A stretch of 53,900 nt of DNA from Streptomyces cucumeris. Lineage in GTDB: Bacteria > Actinomycetota > Actinomycetes > Streptomycetales > Streptomycetaceae. The stretch lies in NCBI RefSeq assembly GCF_024295805.1, contig NZ_JANCLX010000047.1, positions 1 through 53,900 of the forward strand, in the 5' to 3' direction. Below the pieces are notes generated by a model. It saw nothing but the letters and a program-made list of their open reading frames with translations, had not been told where the DNA came from and made no database searches. Shown in pieces: positions 21,975 to 30,210 of this stretch. Positions within the stretch are counted from its first letter, which is position 1, and every line of letters starts with the position of its first letter. The position numbers and the translations under genes were made by a program.

Positions 21975-24704
21975 GTGGCTTCCGGATCCGATCGCAACCC
22001 GATCATCATTGGCGGCCTTCCCAGCCAGGTCCCGGACTTCGATCCCGAGGAAACCCAGGAATGGCTCGACTCGCTCGACGCAGCCGTCGATGAGCGTGGC
22101 CGGGAACGTGCCCGCTACCTGATGCTTCGCCTGATCGAGCGCGCCCGCGAGAAGCGTGTGGCCGTGCCCGAGATGCGCAGCACGGACTACATCAACACCA
22201 TCGCCACCAAGAACGAGCCGTTCTTCCCGGGCAATGAGGAGATCGAGCGCAAGATCCTCAACGCCACCCGCTGGAACGCGGCGGTGATGGTCTCCCGGGC
22301 GCAGCGCCCCGGTATCGGGGTCGGTGGCCATATCGCCACCTTCGCCTCCTCCGCCTCGCTGTACGACGTGGGCTTCAACCACTTCTTCCGCGGCAAGGAC
22401 AACGACAGCGGCGACCAGATCTTCTTCCAGGGGCACGCCTCCCCCGGTATCTACGCCCGCGCCTTCCTGCTGGACCGCCTGAGCGAAGCGCACCTGGACG
22501 GTTTCCGCCAGGAGAAGTCCAAGGCCGGTCACGCCCTGTCCAGCTACCCGCATCCGCGGTCGATGCCGGACTTCTGGGAGTTCCCGACCGTCTCCATGGG
22601 TCTGGGCCCGCTGGGCGCGATCTACCAGGCCCGGATGAACCGCTATATGCAGTCGCGCGGTATCGCCGACACCTCCGGTTCCCATGTCTGGGCGTTCCTC
22701 GGCGACGGCGAGATGGACGAGCCGGAGTCGCTCGGCCAGCTCTCGCTGGCCGCCCGTGAGGGTCTGGACAACCTGACCTTCGTGGTCAACTGCAACCTCC
22801 AGCGGCTCGACGGCCCGGTGCGCGGCAACGGCAAGATCATCCAGGAGCTGGAGTCGCAGTTCCGCGGCGCCGGCTGGAACGTGATCAAGCTGGTATGGGA
22901 CCGGAGCTGGGACCCGCTGCTCGCCCAGGACCGCACCGGTCTGCTGATCAACAAGCTGAACACCACGCCGGACGGTCAGTTCCAGACCTACGCGACCGAG
23001 ACCGGCGCCTACATCCGCGAGCACTTCTTCGGTGACGACCAGCGGCTGCGCTCGATGGTCGAACACATGACCGACGACCAGATCCTGCACCTGGGCCGCG
23101 GCGGTCACGACCACCGGAAGATCTACGCGGCCTACGCGGCGGCCAAGGCCCACAAGGGCCAGCCGACCGTGATCCTGGCGCAGACGGTCAAGGGCTGGAC
23201 GCTCGGTCCGAACTTCGAGGGCCGCAACGCGACCCACCAGATGAAGAAGCTGACCGTCGACGACCTCAAGGGCTTCCGCGACCGGCTGCACCTGCCGATC
23301 CCGGACAAGGAGCTGGAGTCCGGCCTGCCGCCGTACTACCACCCGGGCCGGGACTCCGAGGAGATCCAGTACATGCACGACCGCCGCAAGGCGCTGGGCG
23401 GCTACGCGCCGACCCGGGTCGTGCGCGCGAAGCCGCTGGCGCTGCCGGGCGACAAGACGTACGCCGCGGTGCGGAAGGGCTCCGGCCAGCAGTCGATCGC
23501 CACCACCATGGCGTTCGTCCGGCTGCTGAAGGACCTGATGCGGGACAAGGAGATCGGCAAGCGTTTCGTGCCGATCGCACCGGACGAGTACCGCACCTTC
23601 GGCATGGACTCGCTCTTCCCCTCGGCGAAGATCTACAACCCGCTGGGCCAGACCTATGAGTCGGTCGACCGTGAGCTGCTGCTCGCGTACAAGGAGTCGC
23701 CGACCGGACAGATGCTGCACGACGGCATCTCCGAGGCGGGCTGTACGGCCTCGCTGATCGCGGCGGGCTCGGCCTACGCCACCCATGGCGAGCCGATGAT
23801 CCCGGTCTATGTCTTCTACTCGATGTTCGGCTTCCAGCGCACGGGCGACCAGTTCTGGCAGATGGCCGACCAGCTCGCGCGTGGTTTCGTCCTGGGCGCG
23901 ACCGCCGGTCGTACGACCCTGACCGGTGAGGGCCTCCAGCACGCCGACGGCCACTCGCAGCTGCTGGCCTCGACCAACCCCGCGGTCGTCGCGTACGACC
24001 CGGCGTTCGGCTACGAGATCGCCCACATCGTGCAGGACGGCCTGCGCCGGATGTACGGCGAGAACAGTGAGGACGTCTTCTACTACCTCACCGTCTACAA
24101 CGAGCCGATCCAGCACCCGGCCGAGCCGGAGAACGTGGACCGCGAGGGCATCCTCAAGGGCCTGTACCGCTACAAGCAGGGCGAGAAGGGTGCGCACGCG
24201 GCCCAGATCCTCGCCTCCGGTGTCGCGGTGCCGTGGGCGGTCGAGGCCCAGCGCATGCTGGCCGAGGACTGGGACGTCAAGGCGGACGTCTGGTCGGCGA
24301 CCTCCTGGAACGAGCTGCGCCGTGACGCGGTGGAGACCGAGGAGCACAACCTGCTCCACCCGGAGGAGGAGCAGCGCGTTCCGTACGTCACCCGGAAGCT
24401 GGCGGACACCGAGGGCCCGAAGGTGGCCGTCTCCGACTGGATGCGTGCCGTTCCGGACCAGATCGCGCGCTGGGTGCCGGGCACCTACCAGTCGCTGGGC
24501 GCCGACGGCTTCGGCTTCGCCGACACCCGGGGAGCGGCGCGCCGCTTCTTCCACATCGACGCCGAGTCGATCGTGCTCGGGGTGCTCACGGAGCTGGCCA
24601 AGGAAGGCAAGATCGACCGCTCGGTGCTGAAGCAGGCGATCGACCGCTACCAGCTTCTGGACGTAGCCGCGGCCGACCCCGGCCCGGCGGGCGGCGACGC
24701 GTAG
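21975..24704 (+). CDS. aceE: pyruvate dehydrogenase E1 component, homodimeric type
   Basis: The product is 909 residues, the usual size for homodimeric AceE. GTG 21975 is preferred because AAGGA lies 5 bp upstream; ATG 21936 would add 13 residues. The thiamine-diphosphate/magnesium site is GDGEMDEP (243-250) followed by NCNLQRLDG (272-280). The catalytic histidines lie in the GHI/FFRGKDN and GHASPGIYARAFL regions, and the C-terminal transketolase-like domain includes EGLQHADGHSQLLAST. It decarboxylates pyruvate and passes the acetyl group to E2 of the pyruvate dehydrogenase complex, feeding acetyl-CoA to the TCA cycle and to the fatty-acid genes 13 kb away. Confidence 0.97.
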   Translation: MASGSDRNPIIIGGLPSQVPDFDPEETQEWLDSLDAAVDERGRERARYLMLRLIERAREKRVAVPEMRSTDYINTIATKNEPFFPGNEEIERKILNATRWNAAVMVSRAQRPGIGVGGHIATFASSASLYDVGFNHFFRGKDNDSGDQIFFQGHASPGIYARAFLLDRLSEAHLDGFRQEKSKAGHALSSYPHPRSMPDFWEFPTVSMGLGPLGAIYQARMNRYMQSRGIADTSGSHVWAFLGDGEMDEPESLGQLSLAAREGLDNLTFVVNCNLQRLDGPVRGNGKIIQELESQFRGAGWNVIKLVWDRSWDPLLAQDRTGLLINKLNTTPDGQFQTYATETGAYIREHFFGDDQRLRSMVEHMTDDQILHLGRGGHDHRKIYAAYAAAKAHKGQPTVILAQTVKGWTLGPNFEGRNATHQMKKLTVDDLKGFRDRLHLPIPDKELESGLPPYYHPGRDSEEIQYMHDRRKALGGYAPTRVVRAKPLALPGDKTYAAVRKGSGQQSIATTMAFVRLLKDLMRDKEIGKRFVPIAPDEYRTFGMDSLFPSAKIYNPLGQTYESVDRELLLAYKESPTGQMLHDGISEAGCTASLIAAGSAYATHGEPMIPVYVFYSMFGFQRTGDQFWQMADQLARGFVLGATAGRTTLTGEGLQHADGHSQLLASTNPAVVAYDPAFGYEIAHIVQDGLRRMYGENSEDVFYYLTVYNEPIQHPAEPENVDREGILKGLYRYKQGEKGAHAAQILASGVAVPWAVEAQRMLAEDWDVKADVWSATSWNELRRDAVETEEHNLLHPEEEQRVPYVTRKLADTEGPKVAVSDWMRAVPDQIARWVPGTYQSLGADGFGFADTRGAARRFFHIDAESIVLGVLTELAKEGKIDRSVLKQAIDRYQLLDVAAADPGPAGGDA

Positions 24705-24724
24705 CCGTCCCCTTCTGACGCGAA

Positions 24725-24762
24725 CGGGGCCCCGGCCGGATGTGATTCCGGCCGGGGCCCCG
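24725..24762. terminator. bidirectional terminator after aceE
   Basis: CGGGGCCCCGGCCGGA (24725-24740) and TCCGGCCGGGGCCCCG (24747-24762) are perfect 16-bp arms with a 6-base loop, between aceE and the convergent inhibitor-like gene. Confidence 0.9.
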
Positions 24763-24780
24763 TCGTATGCCCGGTGCCGC

Positions 24781-25158
24781 TCAGCGCTCCCAGATCTTGA
24801 AGGCCCGTACCCGGTAAGCGGTTTCCGGCGACCAGCTACCGGTGGGATAGGTGCGGAACTCAGCGGTCTCGGCGCACTCCGCGCTCTGGTACGCGGTGAC
24901 GGGCCGTCCGGTGCGGTTGGCCAGCGAGGCGGCGGAGCCTCCGGACGGCAGGGCGATACAGCTCTCGATATCGGTGCCGGTCAGTTCATGGACCTGGCGC
25001 GGTCCGGTGAAGCCGGTTCCATGCCACAGGCAGAGCTGTCCGGCGTCGCAGTCGCCGAGTGGTGGCGGCGCGGCCTGGGCCGGCGCCATCGCGGTGAGGG
25101 CGAGGGCGGCGAGGGCCGCGGTGACGGTCGTGGTGACGATGGCGCGCGATGGGCGCAT
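24781..25158 (-). CDS. secreted peptidase-inhibitor I36-like protein
   Basis: The product is 125 residues. A signal peptide (MRPSRAIVTTTV, hydrophobic Ala/Leu run, cleavage near AQA-APP at about residue 30) is clear. The mature part contains DCDAGQLCLWHGTGFTG, the start of the gamma-crystallin-like I36 family (Streptomyces metalloproteinase inhibitors), with four cysteines in all (C37, C43 and two more in ESCIAL and SAECAE). SVTAYQ-like and Y-R-V-RAFKIW strands complete the small beta domain. It is exported and may inhibit a metalloprotease or simply be a structural homologue. GGGGAG precedes the ATG. Confidence 0.8.
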   Translation of the reverse strand: MRPSRAIVTTTVTAALAALALTAMAPAQAAPPPLGDCDAGQLCLWHGTGFTGPRQVHELTGTDIESCIALPSGGSAASLANRTGRPVTAYQSAECAETAEFRTYPTGSWSPETAYRVRAFKIWER

Positions 25159-25192
25159 GGTGAACGGACTCCCCGTGTGAGTACAGCAGAAA

Positions 25193-25220
25193 CGGGAGTC
25201 AGCCTGTCGGCCGACTCCCG
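25193..25220 (-). promoter_or_regulatory. hairpin in the leader of the I36-like gene
   Basis: CGGGAGTC (25193-25200) and GACTCCCG (25213-25220) are perfect arms, with an inner GCC/GGC pairing. It lies about 35 bp upstream of the start codon, in the likely 5' leader. It may be an operator or mRNA stabiliser. Confidence 0.4.
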
Positions 25221-25379
25221 CTGTCCACCACGGAGTCGGGCGGGAGCCACCCTGATAGGGGGTGTCCCACCCGGATCCCGCAACCGGTTTCCCGTCAGGC
25301 GCGTCCGGGCTCGCCGGGCGTCGCGGACCCGGTGGGACGCGCGGACCCGGCGGGACACCGCGAACACGCCCGTCAGGGC

Positions 25380-26984
25380 TCAGATGTGTCCCGCCCCGGC
25401 GCCCGCCTCCGCGTTGGTCCCGCGCTTGGTGAAGGCGGCGACCACCGCCGCGACCACCGCGACCACTCCGGCGACCACGAACGCCAGGCTCATCCCCGAG
25501 ACGAAGGTGTCATGCGCCACGCTGGTGATCTTGCCCGCGAGCTCCGGCGGAGTGCCCTTGGCGACCGGCGCCCGGCCGACCTCCACCGCTTCGGACGCCT
25601 TGGACATCTGCTCACCGGTCAGCGGCGGCAGTTTGGCGCCGGACCACTTGGCGGGCAGGTCGTCGTCCACCTTGGCCGCCATCACCGCGCCCAGGACGGC
25701 CGTACCGATGCTTCCGCCAACCTGCATGGACGCCTGCTGGAGACCTCCGGCGACACCGGAGAGCTCGATCGGCGCATTGCCCACGATGACCTCGGTGGCA
25801 CCGACCATCACCGGGGCGAGGCCGAGGCCGAGCAGACCGAACCACAGCGACATCTCGAGGGTGGAGGCGTCCACATCCATCGTGGAGGCGCCGAACAGCG
25901 CGACGGCGGTCAGCGACATGGCGACCACCAGCGGGACCCGCGGCCCGATCTTGGTGATGACGGCGCCCGCCACCGGCGAGGACACGATCATCATCGCGGT
26001 CAGCGGCAGCAGATGAAGCCCGCTCTTGACCGGGCTCATCCCGTGCACGTTCTGGAGATAGAAGGTGACGAAGAAGAGTCCGCCCATGAAGCCGAAGGCC
26101 ATCAGCACCATCAGCACGGTGCCCGCGGAGAGCGGGACCGAGCGGAACATGCCGAGCGGGATCAGCGGTTCGGCGGTGTGGTTCTCCCAGAAGGCGAACG
26201 CCACGAAGCTGATGGCCGCAAGTCCCAGGAAGAGCAGGGTCTTGGGGTCGCCCCAGCTCCACTCCGAGGACTTGATGACCGCCCAGATGAGGAAGAACAT
26301 CCCGCCGGAGAGCAGCAGGATGCCCGGGATGTCGAAGGACTTCGGCGCCTTCACCGCACGGTGGTCGACCAGGATGAACAGCCCCAGCACCAGGGCGAGC
26401 AGACCGACCGGCAGATTGATGAAGAAGACGGACTGCCAGTTGACGTGCTCCACGAGCAGTCCGCCGACGATCGGTCCGCCCGCCGTGGAGGCACCGATGA
26501 CCATGCCCCAGATACCGATGGCCATGTTGAGCTTCTCGGCGGGGAAGGTGGCGCGCAGCAGACCGAGCGCCGCGGGCATCAGCAGTGCGCCGAACAGGCC
26601 CTGGAGCACCCGGAAGGACACCACCAGCGGCACGGTCGAGGAGAAGCCGATGGCGGTGGAGGAGAGCGCGAAGCCGACCACGCCGATGAGGAAGGTCTGC
26701 CGGTGGCCGAAGCGGTCACCCAGTTTGCCCGCCGTGATCAGCGCGACGGCCAGGGCGAGCAGATAGCCGTTGGTGATCCACTGGGCGTCGGCGAGCGAGG
26801 CGCCGAGGTCCTGGGCGATGGCCGGGTTGGCGATGGCCACGATGGTGCTGTCGAGGGCGACCATCGCCACGCCGAAGGCGACGGTCAGCAGCGTCAGCCA
26901 GGGATGACCCCGCAGCCCCTTGCGGGAGTCGGATATGGGCGGAGGTTCCGCCGCCTGGTCGGCGACGGTGGTCGAAGACGTCAT
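25380..26984 (-). CDS. DHA2-family MFS multidrug exporter (EmrB/QacA)
   Basis: The product is 534 residues with about 14 membrane spans. The family signatures are present: ALDSTIVAIANPAIAQDL in span 1 (motif D1), GKLGDRFGHRQ in loop 2-3 (motif A), FRVLQGLFGALLMPAALGLL and GPIVGGLLVEH in span 5 (motif C). A large periplasmic loop of about 65 residues before the last span is typical of 14-TMS members. It exports cationic drugs or secondary metabolites using protons. It is divergent from a TetR gene, with a perfect operator immediately upstream. No Shine-Dalgarno is visible before the ATG. Confidence 0.93.
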   Translation of the reverse strand: MTSSTTVADQAAEPPPISDSRKGLRGHPWLTLLTVAFGVAMVALDSTIVAIANPAIAQDLGASLADAQWITNGYLLALAVALITAGKLGDRFGHRQTFLIGVVGFALSSTAIGFSSTVPLVVSFRVLQGLFGALLMPAALGLLRATFPAEKLNMAIGIWGMVIGASTAGGPIVGGLLVEHVNWQSVFFINLPVGLLALVLGLFILVDHRAVKAPKSFDIPGILLLSGGMFFLIWAVIKSSEWSWGDPKTLLFLGLAAISFVAFAFWENHTAEPLIPLGMFRSVPLSAGTVLMVLMAFGFMGGLFFVTFYLQNVHGMSPVKSGLHLLPLTAMMIVSSPVAGAVITKIGPRVPLVVAMSLTAVALFGASTMDVDASTLEMSLWFGLLGLGLAPVMVGATEVIVGNAPIELSGVAGGLQQASMQVGGSIGTAVLGAVMAAKVDDDLPAKWSGAKLPPLTGEQMSKASEAVEVGRAPVAKGTPPELAGKITSVAHDTFVSGMSLAFVVAGVVAVVAAVVAAFTKRGTNAEAGAGAGHI

Positions 26985-26995
26985 GTCCGGAGGCT

Positions 26996-27014
26996 AATGT
27001 CAGCCTCTGACATT
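26996..27014. promoter_or_regulatory. TetR-type operator between exporter and regulator
   Basis: AATGTCAG (26996-27003), CCT and CTGACATT (27007-27014) form a perfect 8-bp inverted repeat centred 12-30 bp upstream of the exporter start. It overlaps the likely promoter of the MFS gene, so binding of the divergent TetR protein would repress efflux. Confidence 0.75.
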
Positions 27015-27134
27015 TGACAAATGGATTCATCCGCGGGTTGCTGTCTACTTCCCCACAGGTATTCTGAGCAGCCCGAACGCAGCCCGAGCACGATACGGAT
27101 CGCAGCCGGATCCGGACAGGAAGCGAGCCGACAG

Positions 27135-27806
27135 GTGACAACGGACGAGGCGGCGGCGACCGCGGCGGCGGCCGCGCCGACCGGACTGCGCGAGCGGAAG
27201 AAGCAGCGCACCCGGGGCGCCCTGGTGCGCACCGCCTTCGAACTGTTCACCCGCCAGGGATACGACGAGACCACCATCGACGAGATCGTCGAGGCGGTCG
27301 ATGTCTCCCAGCGCACCTTCTTCCGCTACTTCGCCAACAAGGAGGAGGTCGCCTTCGCGACCCAAGGGGCCGCGGAGGCACTGTGCTTCGACTCGCTGTG
27401 CGCCCGGCCGACCGGCGAAGCGCCGCTGACGGCGCTGCGCACCGCGGTCCTGGACGCCTGGGACCGGATGGGCGAGACCATCGAGGAGCTGGTGCCGACC
27501 GAACTCCATCTGCGGATGTACCGGGTGATCGAGTCGACGCCCACCCTGCTCGCGGTCCATCTGCGCCGGACGATGGAGATGGAGGAGCGGCTGGCCCGGG
27601 AGATCGCCCGCCGCGAGGGGCTGGACATCGACGAGGACCCCCGGCCGCGTCTGGTGGTGGCGATGTTCGGCGGAGTGATCCGGGTCACCGGGAAGCTGTG
27701 GGGCGAGCGGGACGACCTCAGCACGACGGCGCTGCGGGACATCGCCGCCCATCAACTCGACTATGTGGGACCGGCTCTCGCCGAACATTGGAGCAAAAAC
27801 CATTAA
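27135..27806 (+). CDS. TetR family repressor of the MFS exporter
   Basis: The product is 223 residues from GTG 27135. An in-frame ATG at 27021 abuts the operator and would add 38 residues without coding bias, so it is rejected. The helix-turn-helix covers about residues 20-65: RGALVRTAFELFTRQGYDET, IDEIVEAVDVSQRTFFRYFANKEEV. The remainder is the usual all-helical ligand-binding and dimerisation domain. Its position opposite a DHA2 exporter, with a shared palindrome, makes it the probable local repressor released by an exported drug. Confidence 0.9.
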   Translation: MTTDEAAATAAAAAPTGLRERKKQRTRGALVRTAFELFTRQGYDETTIDEIVEAVDVSQRTFFRYFANKEEVAFATQGAAEALCFDSLCARPTGEAPLTALRTAVLDAWDRMGETIEELVPTELHLRMYRVIESTPTLLAVHLRRTMEMEERLAREIARREGLDIDEDPRPRLVVAMFGGVIRVTGKLWGERDDLSTTALRDIAAHQLDYVGPALAEHWSKNH

Positions 27807-27835
27807 ATCGGACATAGCTCCCACGTTGGACGGTT

Positions 27836-27866
27836 GCCAAACGTGATATGACTCACGGCATTTGGC
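27836..27866 (+). promoter_or_regulatory. nested inverted repeat upstream of the first DUF1023 gene
   Basis: GCCAAA (27836-27841) pairs with TTTGGC (27861-27866), and inside it CGTGA (27842-27846) pairs with TCACG (27853-27857). The centre, GATATGAC (27845-27852), is one mismatch from the GGTATGAC repeats found before the histidine-kinase gene and the second DUF1023 gene. TAGTGT at 27887-27892 is a possible -10 box giving a leaderless GTG at 27901. Confidence 0.4.
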
Positions 27867-27900
27867 GACCACCACCGCACTTCTCCTAGTGTGTCCCGCG

Positions 27901-29106
27901 GTGACTTCCTTCCCGGAGCTCAGCTCCCCCTCTCCCGGTTCCGCCGCCTGGCGCGCCCTGCTCGCGCTGGCGGTGGTGTTCGTCCTGCTCGCCACCACCG
28001 GCTGGACGGCCGTACGGGCCCAGAGAGGCGACCGGGACCCGCTGGCCGCGTCGGTCGACGCCTGGCGCCACGCCACCCTGAAGGGTCACCCGCTGCCCGA
28101 CCCGTACTCCTCGCCGCGGCGGCTGAGCCGCTGGTTCGACGCGCTGGACAAGGCCGGGACCGACCGGCTCGTCCGCCGTTTCCCGCTCGTCGTCGGCAAT
28201 CTCAACGGTGCGCCCGTGGACCTGCGCTACCGAGCCAACCGGGTCGCCCTGCGCCAGGCCATGGCCGTGGAGCGGCAGCGGATGCACGACAGCAGACTCA
28301 CCCCGCTGGGCCGCACCGACGCCACCCGCAGGATGGACCGCTACCAGGACCTGCTCGGCCCCGGCCGCCAGATCCTCGCGTTCGACCCCGCCGGCCAGGG
28401 CCGGGCCGCCGAGGTCTTCGGTGACCTCGCGCACGCGGGCCGGGTCTCGATCGTGGTGCCGGGCGTGGACACCAACATCCTCACCTTCCAGAAGACCGGG
28501 AAGCCGTACTCCGCCACCGTCGGTATGGCCCGTGCCCTCTACCGGAACGAGCGGACCGACGCCCCGGAGACCCGTAGCGCCGTGATCGCGTGGGCCGACT
28601 ACACCTCCCCGGCGGGCATCGGCATGGACGCCGCCACCGGCAAGCTGGCCGCCCAGGGCGCACTGCGGCTGCGGGGCCTGGTCAACGCGCTGCCCGCGCC
28701 CTCCCGGGTCTCCCTGATGTGCCACAGCTACGGCTCGGTGGTGTGCGGTGTCGCCGCACGTGACCTGCCGCCGAGCGTCACCGATATCGCGGTGGCCGGA
28801 AGCCCCGGAATGCGCGCCGACCACGCCTCCGACCTGGGCACCAGCGCCCGGGTCTGGGCGATGCGCGACTCCGGGGACTGGATCGAGGACATTCCGCATC
28901 TGGAGGTCGGCGGACTCGGCCACGGCGCCGATCCGTACTCCTCCGGCTTCGGTGCTCGCAGGCTCTCCGCCGACGGCGCGGACGGTCACGCGGGGTACTT
29001 CGAGCCCGGTACGACCAGCCTGGACAACCTGGCGCGGGTGGGCGTCGGCGCGGTCCAGTCCGTGAGCTGCGCGGACGGTGACGAATGCACCGCCGGGCTG
29101 ACCTGA
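27901..29106 (+). CDS. DUF1023 alpha/beta hydrolase, first copy
   Basis: The product is 401 residues from GTG 27901. A hydrophobic segment at about residues 18-37 is an uncleaved anchor or signal, so the catalytic part is outside. The nucleophile is S276 in CHSYG (275-279 HSYGS), inside a family-typical CHSYGSVVCG. SPGMRAD with GDWI and GHGADPYSSGFGA provide likely acid and His regions. DUF1023 proteins are widespread in actinobacteria; lipase or esterase activity is presumed but substrates are unknown. A paralogue 4.8 kb downstream shares these motifs. A -10-like box 8 bp before the start suggests leaderless translation. Confidence 0.85.
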   Translation: MTSFPELSSPSPGSAAWRALLALAVVFVLLATTGWTAVRAQRGDRDPLAASVDAWRHATLKGHPLPDPYSSPRRLSRWFDALDKAGTDRLVRRFPLVVGNLNGAPVDLRYRANRVALRQAMAVERQRMHDSRLTPLGRTDATRRMDRYQDLLGPGRQILAFDPAGQGRAAEVFGDLAHAGRVSIVVPGVDTNILTFQKTGKPYSATVGMARALYRNERTDAPETRSAVIAWADYTSPAGIGMDAATGKLAAQGALRLRGLVNALPAPSRVSLMCHSYGSVVCGVAARDLPPSVTDIAVAGSPGMRADHASDLGTSARVWAMRDSGDWIEDIPHLEVGGLGHGADPYSSGFGARRLSADGADGHAGYFEPGTTSLDNLARVGVGAVQSVSCADGDECTAGLT

Positions 29107-29180
29107 CCGCACACCACAGACGCGACGCGCGTAGCGCTCAAGGGGGGACGGGCGGGCCACCGCCGCATACGATGAGCCGC

Positions 29181-30104
29181 ATGGGTGATGTGCTGGCCGG
29201 TTTTCAGACCGTCTGGGAGTTCGACACCGACTCCGTGCTCATCCGCTTCGAACGGGGGATCCGCACGCCGAAGCTGCTCCAGGCACTCGGCGAACGCCGC
29301 GTCCCCTTCGAGGCGCTGTCCGCGGTGGAGCTCGCTCCCGGCAAACGAGGCACCGTGGTGCTGCGTGCCGTGCCCAGACCCGGCGCCGACCCTCTGATGG
29401 ACGTCGCGGACGGCCAGCTCAAGGAGGCGTACGACCCGTACCGGCTGGTGCTGCCCGCCGAGCGCGAGACGCTGGCCGAGTACTACGCGGACGAGATACG
29501 CGGTGCGCTCGCCCCCGATGCCGCCGCCCCCGCCGAAACCCACCTGGTCAACGCCCCCGTGCCGCCGATGTCGTTCAAGGCGTACGACGGCAAGGCGTCC
29601 TTCGACGGCAAGGAGGTCTCCTTCCGCTGGTTCTGGACCGGCGCCTCCTCCGCCAAGTGGAAGGCCGGGGACCAGCGTTTCCGGATCGACGACCTGAGCG
29701 GTGTGGAGTGGTGTTCCCCGGAGAGCAAGGGCTCCGCGGGCGCCGCCCCCAAGGAGGGCGCCGCCAAGAACGGCAACGGCCATCTGCGGCTGGTCGAGCG
29801 CGCCACCGAGGACCGCCCCGCCGGCCGGGCCGACCACGACCCCGCGGCCGTGGTGTTCGGGATGGGCTACGGCCTGGTCCACCAGTCGCTGCCGTTCGCC
29901 GCCGCCGTACTGGAGGCCGTACGGGCCGGGAACCCGGGCCAGGGCACCGAGACCGCCCCCGCCGCGGCCCGTGCCACCGACACCCGCCGTGACCCCGCCG
30001 ATATCGCCGAGCGCATCCGCCATCTCGGCGAGCTCCACAGCCAGGGGCTGCTGACGGACGAGGAGTTCAGCGCGAAGAAGGCCGAACTGCTGGCGGAGCT
30101 ATAA
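29181..30104 (+). CDS. DUF4429 and SHOCT domain protein
   Basis: The product is 307 residues from ATG 29181; ATG 29172 is also possible. Two beta-rich DUF4429 units lie at about 1-125 (VLAGFQTVWEFDTDSVLIRFERG) and 130-250 (FKAYDGKASFDGKEVSFRWFWT), the second interrupted by a Gly/Ala/Lys insert. The C-terminal 36 residues, DIAERIRHLGELHSQGLLTDEEFSAKKAELL, are a SHOCT motif, thought to mediate oligomerisation or membrane-proximal binding. It has no signal peptide. Function is unknown. It sits 75 bp after the DUF1023 gene and 106 bp before the histidine-kinase gene, which has its own repeats. Confidence 0.85.
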   Translation: MGDVLAGFQTVWEFDTDSVLIRFERGIRTPKLLQALGERRVPFEALSAVELAPGKRGTVVLRAVPRPGADPLMDVADGQLKEAYDPYRLVLPAERETLAEYYADEIRGALAPDAAAPAETHLVNAPVPPMSFKAYDGKASFDGKEVSFRWFWTGASSAKWKAGDQRFRIDDLSGVEWCSPESKGSAGAAPKEGAAKNGNGHLRLVERATEDRPAGRADHDPAAVVFGMGYGLVHQSLPFAAAVLEAVRAGNPGQGTETAPAAARATDTRRDPADIAERIRHLGELHSQGLLTDEEFSAKKAELLAEL

Positions 30105-30138
30105 GCGGCGGCCATGCGCCACCCGGGCCGCACCCATA

Positions 30139-30174
30139 CCCAGGTATGACCTGTATCCGACTCCCAGGTATGAC
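30139..30174 (+). promoter_or_regulatory. paired direct repeats CCCAGGTATGAC before the two-component genes
   Basis: CCCAGGTATGAC occurs at 30139-30150 and 30163-30174, 24 bp apart, 37 bp before the kinase ATG. A similar pair precedes the second DUF1023 gene at 32584-32620. Direct repeats two turns apart suit a LuxR-type response regulator, so autoregulation is inferred. Confidence 0.6.
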
Positions 30175-30210
30175 GTCGGAAACGCCGCGGAACCCTACGC
30201 TGAAGCCGCC

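Noticed and set aside
21921..24554. 877-codon open frame antisense to aceE
   Set aside because: Composition is typical of an antisense GC frame (Arg, Val, Leu, Gly, His), and aceE motifs on the other strand are unmistakable.
27021..27134. Upstream ATG extending the TetR gene by 38 codons
   Set aside because: It touches the operator and the added residues lack codon bias and similarity to TetR N-termini.
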